Positions 9,231-17,571 of a stretch of 46,267 bases of DNA are shown piece by piece. A program made the translations under genes and the position numbers. The notes beneath the pieces were generated by a model, which ran no database searches, was not told the origin of the DNA, and saw only the letters and a list, made by a program, of their open reading frames with translations. How positions within the stretch are numbered: position 1 is the stretch's first letter; every line of letters starts with the position of its first letter. The stretch is from NCBI GenBank assembly GCA_010906935.1, contig JAAFHC010000006.1, forward strand, positions 1 through 46,267, in the 5' to 3' direction. The DNA comes from Gelidibacter sp. GTDB taxonomy: Bacteria; Bacteroidota; Bacteroidia; Flavobacteriales; Flavobacteriaceae.

Positions 9231-9389
9231 ATGGGCATTTTCAGAGTTATTTTGTGCATTATTTTTCCACCTTTAGCGGTGGTTGATAAAGGTTGCGGCT
9301 CATTTATTATCGTTTTTATTTTAACTTGCTTAGGTTGGATACCTGGCGTTATTGCCGCTTTAATTATTAACAACAATCCCAATAGATGA
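9231..9389 (+). CDS. YqaE/Pmp3-family small membrane protein (52 aa)
   Basis: My translation: MGIFRVILCIIFPPLAVVDKGCGSFIIVFILTCLGWIPGVIAALIINNNPNR*. PPLAV...LGWIPGVIAA is typical of the UPF0057/Pmp3 family; below the ORF-track length cutoff. Confidence 0.9.
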   Translation: MGIFRVILCIIFPPLAVVDKGCGSFIIVFILTCLGWIPGVIAALIINNNPNR

Positions 9390-9436
9390 AACGAGCATCA
9401 CAAATTTTAATACACAAAAGAATGATTAATGGCGAA

Positions 9437-9456
9437 CCTGCCTGCCGGCAGGCAGG
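9437..9456. repeat. 20-bp perfect GC-rich palindrome CCTGCCTGCCGGCAGGCAGG
   Basis: Read directly in an AT-rich intergenic region. Confidence 0.85.
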
Positions 9457-9493
9457 CAGCAGCTGTTACCGCTAAAAAATAAAATTTAAACAG

Positions 9494-10189
9494 ATGAAAA
9501 AAATAAAGTTAATTGATTTAGGATTAAAAGATTACAAAGAAACCTGGGATTATCAGGAAGTGCTTTTTCAGGAAACCATTAACCTAAAAATTGACAACCG
9601 AAAAAACAATACCACCAATAAAACGCCAAATTATTTTCTGTTTGTAGAGCATCCTCACGTATACACTTTGGGAAAAAGCGGCGATATGAATAATTTGTTG
9701 CTCAACGAAACCCAACTTACCGAAAAAGGCGCCACATTTTATAAAATCAATCGTGGTGGCGATATCACCTATCACGGACCCGGACAATTGGTTGGCTATC
9801 CGATTCTGGACTTGGACAATTTTTTTACCGATATTCACAAATACCTTCGATTTTTAGAAGAAGTAATCATCTTAACACTTGATGAATACGGCATAAAAGC
9901 CGGACGTAGTGAAGGAGAAACAGGCGTTTGGCTTGGTGTGGGAACGCCATTTGCGCGTAAAATTTGCGCGTTGGGCGTGCGAACCAGCCGTTGGGTAACC
10001 ATGCACGGATTTGCACTAAATGTAAATACCAATTTGGGTTATTTCGACAACATTATTCCCTGTGGAATTAAAGGAAAAGCTGTGACTTCTTTGGAAGCCG
10101 AATTAAGCAGAAAAATTCCTTTGGAAGAAGTAAAAGAAAAAATTTTAAAGCACTTTTCTCAATTGTTTGAAGCAAATATTCAATATTAG
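9494..10189 (+). CDS. lipB: Lipoyl(octanoyl) transferase LipB
   Basis: FLFVEHPHVYTLGKSGD, RGGDITYHGPGQLVGYPILDL, CALGVRTSRWVTMHGFALNVNT. Confidence 0.96.
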   Translation: MKKIKLIDLGLKDYKETWDYQEVLFQETINLKIDNRKNNTTNKTPNYFLFVEHPHVYTLGKSGDMNNLLLNETQLTEKGATFYKINRGGDITYHGPGQLVGYPILDLDNFFTDIHKYLRFLEEVIILTLDEYGIKAGRSEGETGVWLGVGTPFARKICALGVRTSRWVTMHGFALNVNTNLGYFDNIIPCGIKGKAVTSLEAELSRKIPLEEVKEKILKHFSQLFEANIQY

Positions 10190-10195
10190 ATATAC

Positions 10196-10375
10196 AATAT
10201 TAGAAGTTAAATAATTTTTGATTTACGATTTACGATTGTTGATGTTTTTTAAACTTTTGCCTATTAAACTTTAGACTTCTAATATTTAATATTTAACTTC
10301 TAATATTTACTTTTAACTTCTAATATTTAATATTTAACTTTTGACTTCCGACTTCGGTCTTCGGACTTCTGACTT
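10196..10375. repeat. AT-rich intergenic repeat cluster based on ACTTCTAATATTTAATATTTAA with an inverted copy
   Basis: AATATTAGAAGTTAAAT (10196-10212) is the exact reverse complement of ATTTAACTTCTAATATT (10291-10307); further copies to about 10340. Confidence 0.75.
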
Positions 10376-10390
10376 TACTCCCTTCAAAGC

Positions 10391-11443
10391 CTAACTTTCC
10401 TCATTAAAATACACCTTGTAAAACATCATTTTTTTCTCTTCGTCATAGCCTTTTTCCAAATATTCGCTGGAAGCTTCTGGCGCATCAATATCCAGTTTTA
10501 TTAAAATGTTGGTGTCTAATTTAATTTCGGTTTTAATTTTTTGCTTTTGCTTTTTGAACACCGCTTCAGAAACTGTAAACTGATTTCTTACCAACACATC
10601 GTTCAGTGTTTCAAATTGCTTTTTGTATTCATCAAACTTCGATTTTTGCTCCTCATTTTCTTCAAAAATATTTTCCTTGAAATCGTCGATATTCACCAAC
10701 TCATTTGTTTTAAAAAAATCGACTGCTCTTGCCAAAAACGTGTTTTTTTCCTGAATTCCCATCTCTTCCTTAATGATTTCTTCAGAAAAATCTTTGCACA
10801 TTTCCAGGTAATTCTTGGTATGTTGGTTGTTGTCGTCGGCGTATTTTACATTCAAAAAATTCTGAATCCAGTAAAGCGAATCGTAATTATTAGTGTCAAC
10901 GCTCAAAACCACTTTCCCTTCAGAGTCAGTTGTATTGATAATTAAACAGCCTTTATCCAATTTTTTGGTGCTAATTCCCTTTTGCACATACACATCTAAA
11001 CTGTTATTTTCCATATGCGTTTGAAAGAAATCGAGTTTATTTTCAATCTTAAAAATCCCCAAAGCCTGCGTAATTACCTCCTTATATTCCACATCTTCAA
11101 AAAGCGCTACAATCACATCACCGGTTTTTATTTGTGCCGAATTCGATTGCTCATACAAATGATTTACAATATGCCTTGAAACTTCAATAAACGAACTTTC
11201 GTCCTTAAAAACCTGTGACGAATAGCTGTTAATTTCGTTTAATTCAATGTTTGCGTGGTGGTTAAAACGATAACTTTCCGTTACGGCACCAAAAGGTTTT
11301 AACAAAAAAGGTTTCATCAATTCATAACTTTCCTCATCAAAAGTGATGGTGCTTTCAGAAAAAATATTGGTGGCGCTGTTAAATTTATTCCCTACTTTAT
11401 GAATAATAAATTTTGAAATGCTGGCTCTGGTTCTTTTAATCAT
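10391..11443 (-). CDS. Nucleoid-associated protein, NdpA/YejK-like family
   Basis: MIKRTRASISKFIIHKVGNKFN...SSQVFKDESSFIEVSRHIVNHLYEQSNSAQIKTGDVIVALFED resembles the 37-kDa nucleoid-associated protein family. Confidence 0.8.
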   Translation of the reverse strand: MIKRTRASISKFIIHKVGNKFNSATNIFSESTITFDEESYELMKPFLLKPFGAVTESYRFNHHANIELNEINSYSSQVFKDESSFIEVSRHIVNHLYEQSNSAQIKTGDVIVALFEDVEYKEVITQALGIFKIENKLDFFQTHMENNSLDVYVQKGISTKKLDKGCLIINTTDSEGKVVLSVDTNNYDSLYWIQNFLNVKYADDNNQHTKNYLEMCKDFSEEIIKEEMGIQEKNTFLARAVDFFKTNELVNIDDFKENIFEENEEQKSKFDEYKKQFETLNDVLVRNQFTVSEAVFKKQKQKIKTEIKLDTNILIKLDIDAPEASSEYLEKGYDEEKKMMFYKVYFNEES

Positions 11444-11532
11444 TTGTTCGTTTTTAACAAGGGCAAATGTATCATTTTAATGGTAATTTCTTAGGGTATT
11501 TTCAAAAACAACTGTGTTAAAAATAGTCATTT

Positions 11533-11676
11533 GGGCGTTCCCCTGCGGGTCGGGCTTTTTGTTGCAAGTCCTCGTTACGCCCAAAAGCGCGACTGCGGGC
11601 TTTTCACTTCAAACAAGGTTCACTGAACACCAATACAAAATAATAAAAAGGTGAAGTACTCCCTAACGCGGGTTGG
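11533..11676. repeat. Interspersed GC-rich intergenic element (GGGCGTTCCCCTGCGGGTCGGGCTTTTT...CCCTAACGCGGGTTGG)
   Basis: Base composition departs sharply from the flanks; ends GGGCGTT/AACGCGG are near-complementary; resembles a sequence type I recall between genes in many Bacteroidetes genomes. Confidence 0.5.
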
Positions 11677-11895
11677 AATAATCAATAATTTTTGTCTTAA
11701 AATTACAAACCTAAAAGATTTTAAAAACGGGTTAAGTTTATAAAAATGCATATCAATTTCGTTTGGCAAGATAATTGTGTCTTCCCAACAAAGTTTTAAG
11801 CGCGTTTTACTTCAGCAAATAAATGCGCAAATATTAATATGTTGCCATTACTGAAATCTTTAGCTTAAATTCGCCATTATTATAGACTTTGATGT

Positions 11896-14043
11896 ATGCA
11901 GTTCCTGGAAAACCCTATTTTTAAAAAATACCTGAAATACTTTTTAATAGCAATTTCATCGCTCATTTTATTTAGCGTTCTGTTCTTTTTTGCCGTATAC
12001 GCAGGCATTTTTGGACCATTGCCTAACAAAGCAACATTGGCTGCCATCAGCAATCAGGAAGCAACACAAGTGATTTCTTCCGACAACGTGTTGATAGGGA
12101 AATATTTTGCGGAAAACCGCACCAATATCTCCTGGGACAAACTGCCAGATCATCTTAAAAACGCACTGATTGCCACAGAAGACAAGCGTTTCTTTACCCA
12201 CAAAGGCTACGACATTCAAAGTTATTTTCGTGTTTTTTTTAAAAGTGTTTTGATGGGCGACAATAAAGGCGGCGGAAGCACCTTGACCCAACAACTGGTT
12301 AAAAATTTATATGGCCGCAGTAATTTCAGCGTTTTGAGCTTGCCGGTTAATAAAATTAAGGAAATTATTATTGCGGCACGTATGGAGCATATGTTTAATA
12401 AAGAAGAGCTTTTATTGCTGTATTTGAATTCCGTGCCGTTTGGTGAAAATCTTTATGGGGTAGAAACTGCTTCCCAAAGGTATTTTAACAAATCGGCCAG
12501 CGATTTAAAGATAGAGGAATCGGCTGTTTTGGTGGGATTGTTAAAAGCAAACACCACTTTTAATCCGCGTTTGAATCCAAAAAATTCCATGGAACGCAGA
12601 AATATGGTGCTGGATTTAATGGGAAAACAAGAATATTTGACAGAAAAGGAGGCCGACAGTCTGCAAAAATTACCGTTAAAATTGAACTATGAAAACGTTG
12701 TTTTAAATGCGCCCGCCGGATACTTTGTACATCAGGTAAAGAAAAAAAGTTTGGCGTTGTTGGAAGATCTCAAAGATGAAAACGGCAAGCAATACAATCT
12801 TGAAACAGACGGACTTAAAATTTACACCACCCTAAATATGCAGGTTCAAAAAATGGCTACGGATGGTATCAAAAAACATATGGCCGAAATGCAAAAAGTG
12901 CTGGACAGAGAACTTGAAAATCGAAATTTTAAAAAAGAATGGTTCAAAAAACATGCAAATGCTTCTAAAAAAGACAAGGAAAAAAGAAGCATTGAAGTGT
13001 TCGACTGGAAAGGAGTAACCACAAAAAAAATGAGTAAGATAGACAGTTTGTGGCATTATTATAAAATGTTGAATGCTGCGGTGCTCATCACCAATCCAAA
13101 AAACGGTGCTATTATTACTTGGGTTGGCGGCAACGATTTTAGAAAACTTCCTTTTGATATGGTGCAGTCGCACCGACAAATTGCATCAGCTTTTAAACCC
13201 ATTTTATACGCCACGGCATTTGAAAACGATTTTGAACCCTGCAATTATTTGGAGAATAAGGAAAAAATATATTCAGAATACGATAATTGGGCACCCAAAA
13301 ATTTTGACCATAAATTCACGCAAGATAGCACTGTTGCCCTATGGTATTCGTTAACGCACTCTATGAACGTGCCAACGGTTGATTTGTACTTTAAGGTGGG
13401 CCGACAAAAACTTCTAAATACCTGCAACAAACTAAATTTTCCCAAAATAAAGGATGATGCCCCGTCAATGGCTTTGGGCACGCTCGATTTATCGTTGGTT
13501 GAAATTGTGAGCGCTTATGGTGCTTTCGCCAATAAGGGTCAAACAACAGAGCCGGTGATGATTGATAAAATAACCGACGCCAATGGAAAAATATTGTACA
13601 AAAGAGAAGCTGCCGAATTTGAAAAAGTTTTCAGCGTAAAAACCAGCCAAATGATTACCGCCATCTTAGAAAATGCCATAAATCAAGGAACGGGAACCAG
13701 AATTCGAAACCAATATGGCGTTAACGCAGCTATTGCCGGTAAAACTGGCACGGCACAAAATTACTCCGACGCTTGGTTTATTGCCTATACGCCCAATTTG
13801 GTAATAGGAACCTGGGTTGGCGCCAGCACGCCTGATGTTCATTTTTATAGCAGCCAGGGTTCTGGATCTGCATTGGCATTACCCATTGCGGGAAATGTAC
13901 TTCGAGGTATTGAAAAGGACGCCAAATTGAGAAAACAATTTCTCACTCCGTTTTCAATTCCGTATTATATTTATGATGATATGCAATGCGACCCTTACCA
14001 CCAAAAAGGTATTGGAGGCTTTTTTAGGCGGTTGTTTAATTGA
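11896..14043 (+). CDS. Penicillin-binding protein 1A-type transglycosylase/transpeptidase
   Basis: Glycosyltransferase motifs ATEDKRFFTHKGYD, GGGSTLTQQLVKNLY; transpeptidase motifs SHRQIASAFKPILY and KTGTAQNYSDAW. Confidence 0.94.
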   Translation: MQFLENPIFKKYLKYFLIAISSLILFSVLFFFAVYAGIFGPLPNKATLAAISNQEATQVISSDNVLIGKYFAENRTNISWDKLPDHLKNALIATEDKRFFTHKGYDIQSYFRVFFKSVLMGDNKGGGSTLTQQLVKNLYGRSNFSVLSLPVNKIKEIIIAARMEHMFNKEELLLLYLNSVPFGENLYGVETASQRYFNKSASDLKIEESAVLVGLLKANTTFNPRLNPKNSMERRNMVLDLMGKQEYLTEKEADSLQKLPLKLNYENVVLNAPAGYFVHQVKKKSLALLEDLKDENGKQYNLETDGLKIYTTLNMQVQKMATDGIKKHMAEMQKVLDRELENRNFKKEWFKKHANASKKDKEKRSIEVFDWKGVTTKKMSKIDSLWHYYKMLNAAVLITNPKNGAIITWVGGNDFRKLPFDMVQSHRQIASAFKPILYATAFENDFEPCNYLENKEKIYSEYDNWAPKNFDHKFTQDSTVALWYSLTHSMNVPTVDLYFKVGRQKLLNTCNKLNFPKIKDDAPSMALGTLDLSLVEIVSAYGAFANKGQTTEPVMIDKITDANGKILYKREAAEFEKVFSVKTSQMITAILENAINQGTGTRIRNQYGVNAAIAGKTGTAQNYSDAWFIAYTPNLVIGTWVGASTPDVHFYSSQGSGSALALPIAGNVLRGIEKDAKLRKQFLTPFSIPYYIYDDMQCDPYHQKGIGGFFRRLFN

Positions 14044-14283
14044 GGATAATAAATGGAGCTGCTTAATAGCATGTTTAAATTGTCAATTTATCAAAAATAA
14101 CATTCAAAAAAAGACCAGTATTGCTGAATTTGCAGTATTACGCCATTTTATGCTTGCACTAAATCTTTCCCTGCCGTAAGTGATTTTTATTAAGAATAAA
14201 TATCCATTCGTTGTGATTCATGAAATTTAATTACTTAATTTAGAGGTCGCTTTGAAACCCTCTATGGAAAAAATTGCAGTATT

Positions 14284-15318
14284 ATGAAAAAAAATAAAAA
14301 ACCTACAATGTACAAAATTTTAATAATTCTCCTATTTTCAATTTTGCTTATTTCCTGTGAAGAGAATCCAATAGATGGCCCAAGAGGGTATAAATACAAT
14401 GTAGGTGACCTTCCTGATTCTCCAGTAAATCTTGAAAATTTTAATACTATTTACGATGACTATAATTCTACCGGACCAAGCCTTGGCAGATTAATACCGT
14501 TCTGCTTTTCAACAAACAGGGATAGTCATGGAAATGAGTTTGATATAATTTATCAGCCTATGAATATTGATTTTGATAAAACGAGCGGTATTTTAAAAGT
14601 GACTAATAAATATACAAATTGGGATGTTTTTGTGGATGATTTTGAAGTAATTAAAAAAGGATTAAGTAAAATTAATACTACAGGAAATGAATTTGGTCCG
14701 TATTTAATAGTAAAATATGATTTCAATGATCTTTATTTCACGTTGCTGTATGCATCTGATATTACAGGTAATTTTGAAATAAATTATACCTCAAATAAAA
14801 GCAATCCAGATTTTTCAGCAATAAAACCAGTTGAATTTCTTAATTCGGAATTTGATGATTTATACCCAACTTTTAATTCAGATAAAAATAAAATATATTT
14901 TTGTTCAAATAGAGATAATGCAAATTTTGACATTTATTACACAAATATTTTGAATCCTGAAAATGAATTGGAATTGATACTGTCAGACACCAATGAGCAC
15001 AGTATTGTTAAAGACACCAACATTTCTAGCAGTGCCGATGACAAATGTCCTTTTGTGTATAATAACATCTTGGTTTTCACATCAAACAGAGAAGGCGGAT
15101 TTGGCGGATTTGATTTATATTACTGTAAATTTGAAAATAATAGTTGGGGGAATCCAATAAACTTTGGCGCTAAAATTAATAGTGAATTTGACGAGTATAG
15201 ACCCATTTTAATTGATGAAGAAGTAACATATAAAGAAACAATGATGGTATTTTCATCAAATAGAACTGGAGGAAAAGGAGGATTTGATTTATATTATGTT
15301 GGCGTGACAACTGAATAA
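14284..15318 (+). CDS. Lipoprotein with PD40/TolB-like beta-propeller repeats
   Basis: Lipobox LLISC; repeats NKIYFCSNRDNANFDIYY, VFTSNREGGFGGFDLYYC, VFSSNRTGGKGGFDLYYV. Confidence 0.85.
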   Translation: MKKNKKPTMYKILIILLFSILLISCEENPIDGPRGYKYNVGDLPDSPVNLENFNTIYDDYNSTGPSLGRLIPFCFSTNRDSHGNEFDIIYQPMNIDFDKTSGILKVTNKYTNWDVFVDDFEVIKKGLSKINTTGNEFGPYLIVKYDFNDLYFTLLYASDITGNFEINYTSNKSNPDFSAIKPVEFLNSEFDDLYPTFNSDKNKIYFCSNRDNANFDIYYTNILNPENELELILSDTNEHSIVKDTNISSSADDKCPFVYNNILVFTSNREGGFGGFDLYYCKFENNSWGNPINFGAKINSEFDEYRPILIDEEVTYKETMMVFSSNRTGGKGGFDLYYVGVTTE

Positions 15319-15434
15319 TTGCCAATATGAATACATAAAAAACAACACCAATTTTGAATCAGACAAACTGATGAACATTTCAACGAACGATTTATTCCAT
15401 TCGAATAATATGACTTAAAAACATCCCAATAGCT

Positions 15435-15953
15435 ATGAAAAAAAATTTTTATGGATTTATAATTATACTTTTTTTTAGTTGTTCAACTCAAAAAACAACT
15501 GAATCAATTTCAAAAGAGCCTTTAAAAAATTCCTTTGTTTTTGATTATGCTGGAAAACTTAATCAAAAACAATTTGACTTTATCAAAACCACTTATCAAT
15601 GGAATAACGAAAAAATTTTAATTATTAATTTTAGACAGCCAAAATCATTTTGTCACTTCGACCATTGTGAACATTACCTAAAAGGTAATAAATGGTGGCG
15701 CGATTTTTATTCAAAAGTTGCGTTAGAAAGCTGTCAGAATTTGTTTGTTTTTTCTGATAAATTTCGCCTAGACATAAACATTGATGATAAGAATAACTTT
15801 GAAGATAAAAATTCTTTCCTTTTGACTAATTTTTTTAAAAAGAAAAAGTCTTGTTTTGGAGTAATGGTTTTAAATGAAAGAGGCGGATATTTTCAATTTA
15901 ATGGAGATTATTCTCAAAAACAAGTTGCTTCATTCATTGAAAATTTAAAATAA
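15435..15953 (+). CDS. Hypothetical lipoprotein
   Basis: MKKNFYGFIIILFFSCSTQK has a lipoprotein signal; no confident family (vague TPM-like resemblance DYAGKLNQKQFDFI). Confidence 0.65.
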   Translation: MKKNFYGFIIILFFSCSTQKTTESISKEPLKNSFVFDYAGKLNQKQFDFIKTTYQWNNEKILIINFRQPKSFCHFDHCEHYLKGNKWWRDFYSKVALESCQNLFVFSDKFRLDINIDDKNNFEDKNSFLLTNFFKKKKSCFGVMVLNERGGYFQFNGDYSQKQVASFIENLK

Positions 15954-16077
15954 AAACTCGCCAAAGTACAACTTAGATTTTGGCTTAACTTTAGGGTAAC
16001 TGTGATCTGATTGCCGCATTAGAAAAGACTTTTTTTTGAGTCAAATTTTTAAAATAAAATCGCTGCCAACTTTTTAT

Positions 16078-16085
16078 TATATTTG
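16078..16085 (+). promoter_or_regulatory. Putative -7 element TATATTTG upstream of the GNAT gene
   Basis: TATATTTG 22 nt upstream of the ATG at 16108; matches TAnnTTTG. Confidence 0.4.
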
Positions 16086-16107
16086 AAAAACCTTCATACC
16101 AGAAACT

Positions 16108-16620
16108 ATGAATTTACCTCCTTATCAAGATTTTCCACTTATTTCTGATAATAAAATTAGGTTGCGACAAGTTATCACATCAGATATGAATGACCTTCTT
16201 GAAATTTCATACTATGACGCAAAACAAGCAAAAAATGTGGCAGAAGCAATTGAGATGCAGGCGAAAATAGACAAGGATTATGATGAAGGAAATTCTATTC
16301 ATTGGGGAATTGAAGCTATTTCAACAAATAAAATTGTGGGAACTTGCGGTTATTATCGCGGACTTGACAAAGGTGAAGGAGAATTGGGCTGTGTTTTGTT
16401 GCCTCAATTTAGAGGGCAAGGTTTTATGGTTAATGCGATGCAATTGGCAATTAACTTCGGATTGAAAAATATAGGTCTCAAACGCATTTGGGCCATTACA
16501 TCCAAACAAAATAACCAAGCCATTAAACTTCTTGAACGGCTCAACTTTATCAAATTAACCGACTTGCCAGATGATGAAATTGAATATGAATTAAAAAAAT
16601 CAAGGCGAAAGGATTTGTAA
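16108..16620 (+). CDS. GNAT family N-acetyltransferase (RimJ/RimL-like)
   Basis: IRLRQVITSDMNDLLEIS...GELGCVLLPQFRGQGFMVNAMQLAINFGLKNIGLKRIWAITSKQNNQAIKLLERLNF. Confidence 0.9.
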   Translation: MNLPPYQDFPLISDNKIRLRQVITSDMNDLLEISYYDAKQAKNVAEAIEMQAKIDKDYDEGNSIHWGIEAISTNKIVGTCGYYRGLDKGEGELGCVLLPQFRGQGFMVNAMQLAINFGLKNIGLKRIWAITSKQNNQAIKLLERLNFIKLTDLPDDEIEYELKKSRRKDL

Positions 16621-16635
16621 AAAAATCAAAGATGA

Positions 16636-16797
16636 AAAGCACTTGGTTTCAAGGCTCTTAAGCATCCGGTATTCAGTTATTTTATTGACCATCATTTCTC
16701 GTTTAATGCCCTTATGTTTGTTTTTGGATGTGTTGTTTTACTCATTATCGGTTTAAGTTTTAAACTTTTAGAAAAACGTCCAAAACTCCATGTCTAA
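16636..16797 (+). pseudogene. Possible membrane protein C-terminal remnant
   Basis: Open frame after TGA at 16633: KALGFKALKHPVFSYFIDHHFSFNALMFVFGCVVLLIIGLSFKLLEKRPKLHV*; one hydrophobic segment, no upstream ATG, first internal ATG mid-segment. Confidence 0.3.
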
Positions 16798-16923
16798 AAA
16801 TTTATTTACAGACTTGTTTTTCAATTTTGCAAAAATCACGGCCATTTCATTAATATTATGCCTATTTTTGAGTATTAACATTTGGTATTAATCAATTTTG
16901 TTGAACGCAAATCCACTAACAAT

Positions 16924-17400
16924 ATGAAAAGAATAGCAATTTTATTTTTAATTGGCTTTTTAGCCTTTTCCTGTAAAGATGACCTAAATAAACCTGAGAA
17001 TTTACCTGATATTAAGGAACAGTTGACCTTAAAAAATGACTCTTTAGAAAAAGAAATTGTAAACCTAAAAAGTTTAAACGACTCTTTATTGAAAATAGGT
17101 CATGTAACTGAAAATAAATGGTTTGATAAAGATTTTAATGGTTCTCATTTTACGCGGCAGGGAATTACCAATCCCGAAGAATTTGTTGAAAATGCCCTCC
17201 GAAAAAAAGCTGATTTAATTCCTTCAGAAGCCGTTTTGGGCGGAACTATGACTTATGGAAAAATTCAATTACTGGGAAATAGATGGGTCATTGCCGACTA
17301 TAATGACGGGCATATTCAGGGAAGGTCTATTTATGAATATCGGCTAAATAACAAGAAAGAACTTGTCTTTAAAATTCTGGCTTCAAATGATACAGAATAA
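16924..17400 (+). CDS. Hypothetical lipoprotein with short coiled-coil segment
   Basis: MKRIAILFLIGFLAFSCKDD lipobox; EQLTLKNDSLEKEIVNLKSLNDSL heptad-like; start revised from 16882 to the signal-peptide Met. Confidence 0.75.
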   Translation: MKRIAILFLIGFLAFSCKDDLNKPENLPDIKEQLTLKNDSLEKEIVNLKSLNDSLLKIGHVTENKWFDKDFNGSHFTRQGITNPEEFVENALRKKADLIPSEAVLGGTMTYGKIQLLGNRWVIADYNDGHIQGRSIYEYRLNNKKELVFKILASNDTE

Positions 17401-17571
17401 GTCTTGATTAAAAATTATTTAAGCTGGTTAACTTTTACAATTTCAGTATTTTTTAAAACGTGTATTGAACGTGTCATTTTAAATCTTAGATTTACAAAAC
17501 CGAAGCAAACCTTTGGAATGTTACCCTACATTTAGCGCAAAAATATTGATTGTTAAAGTAACTCTTTGTAA

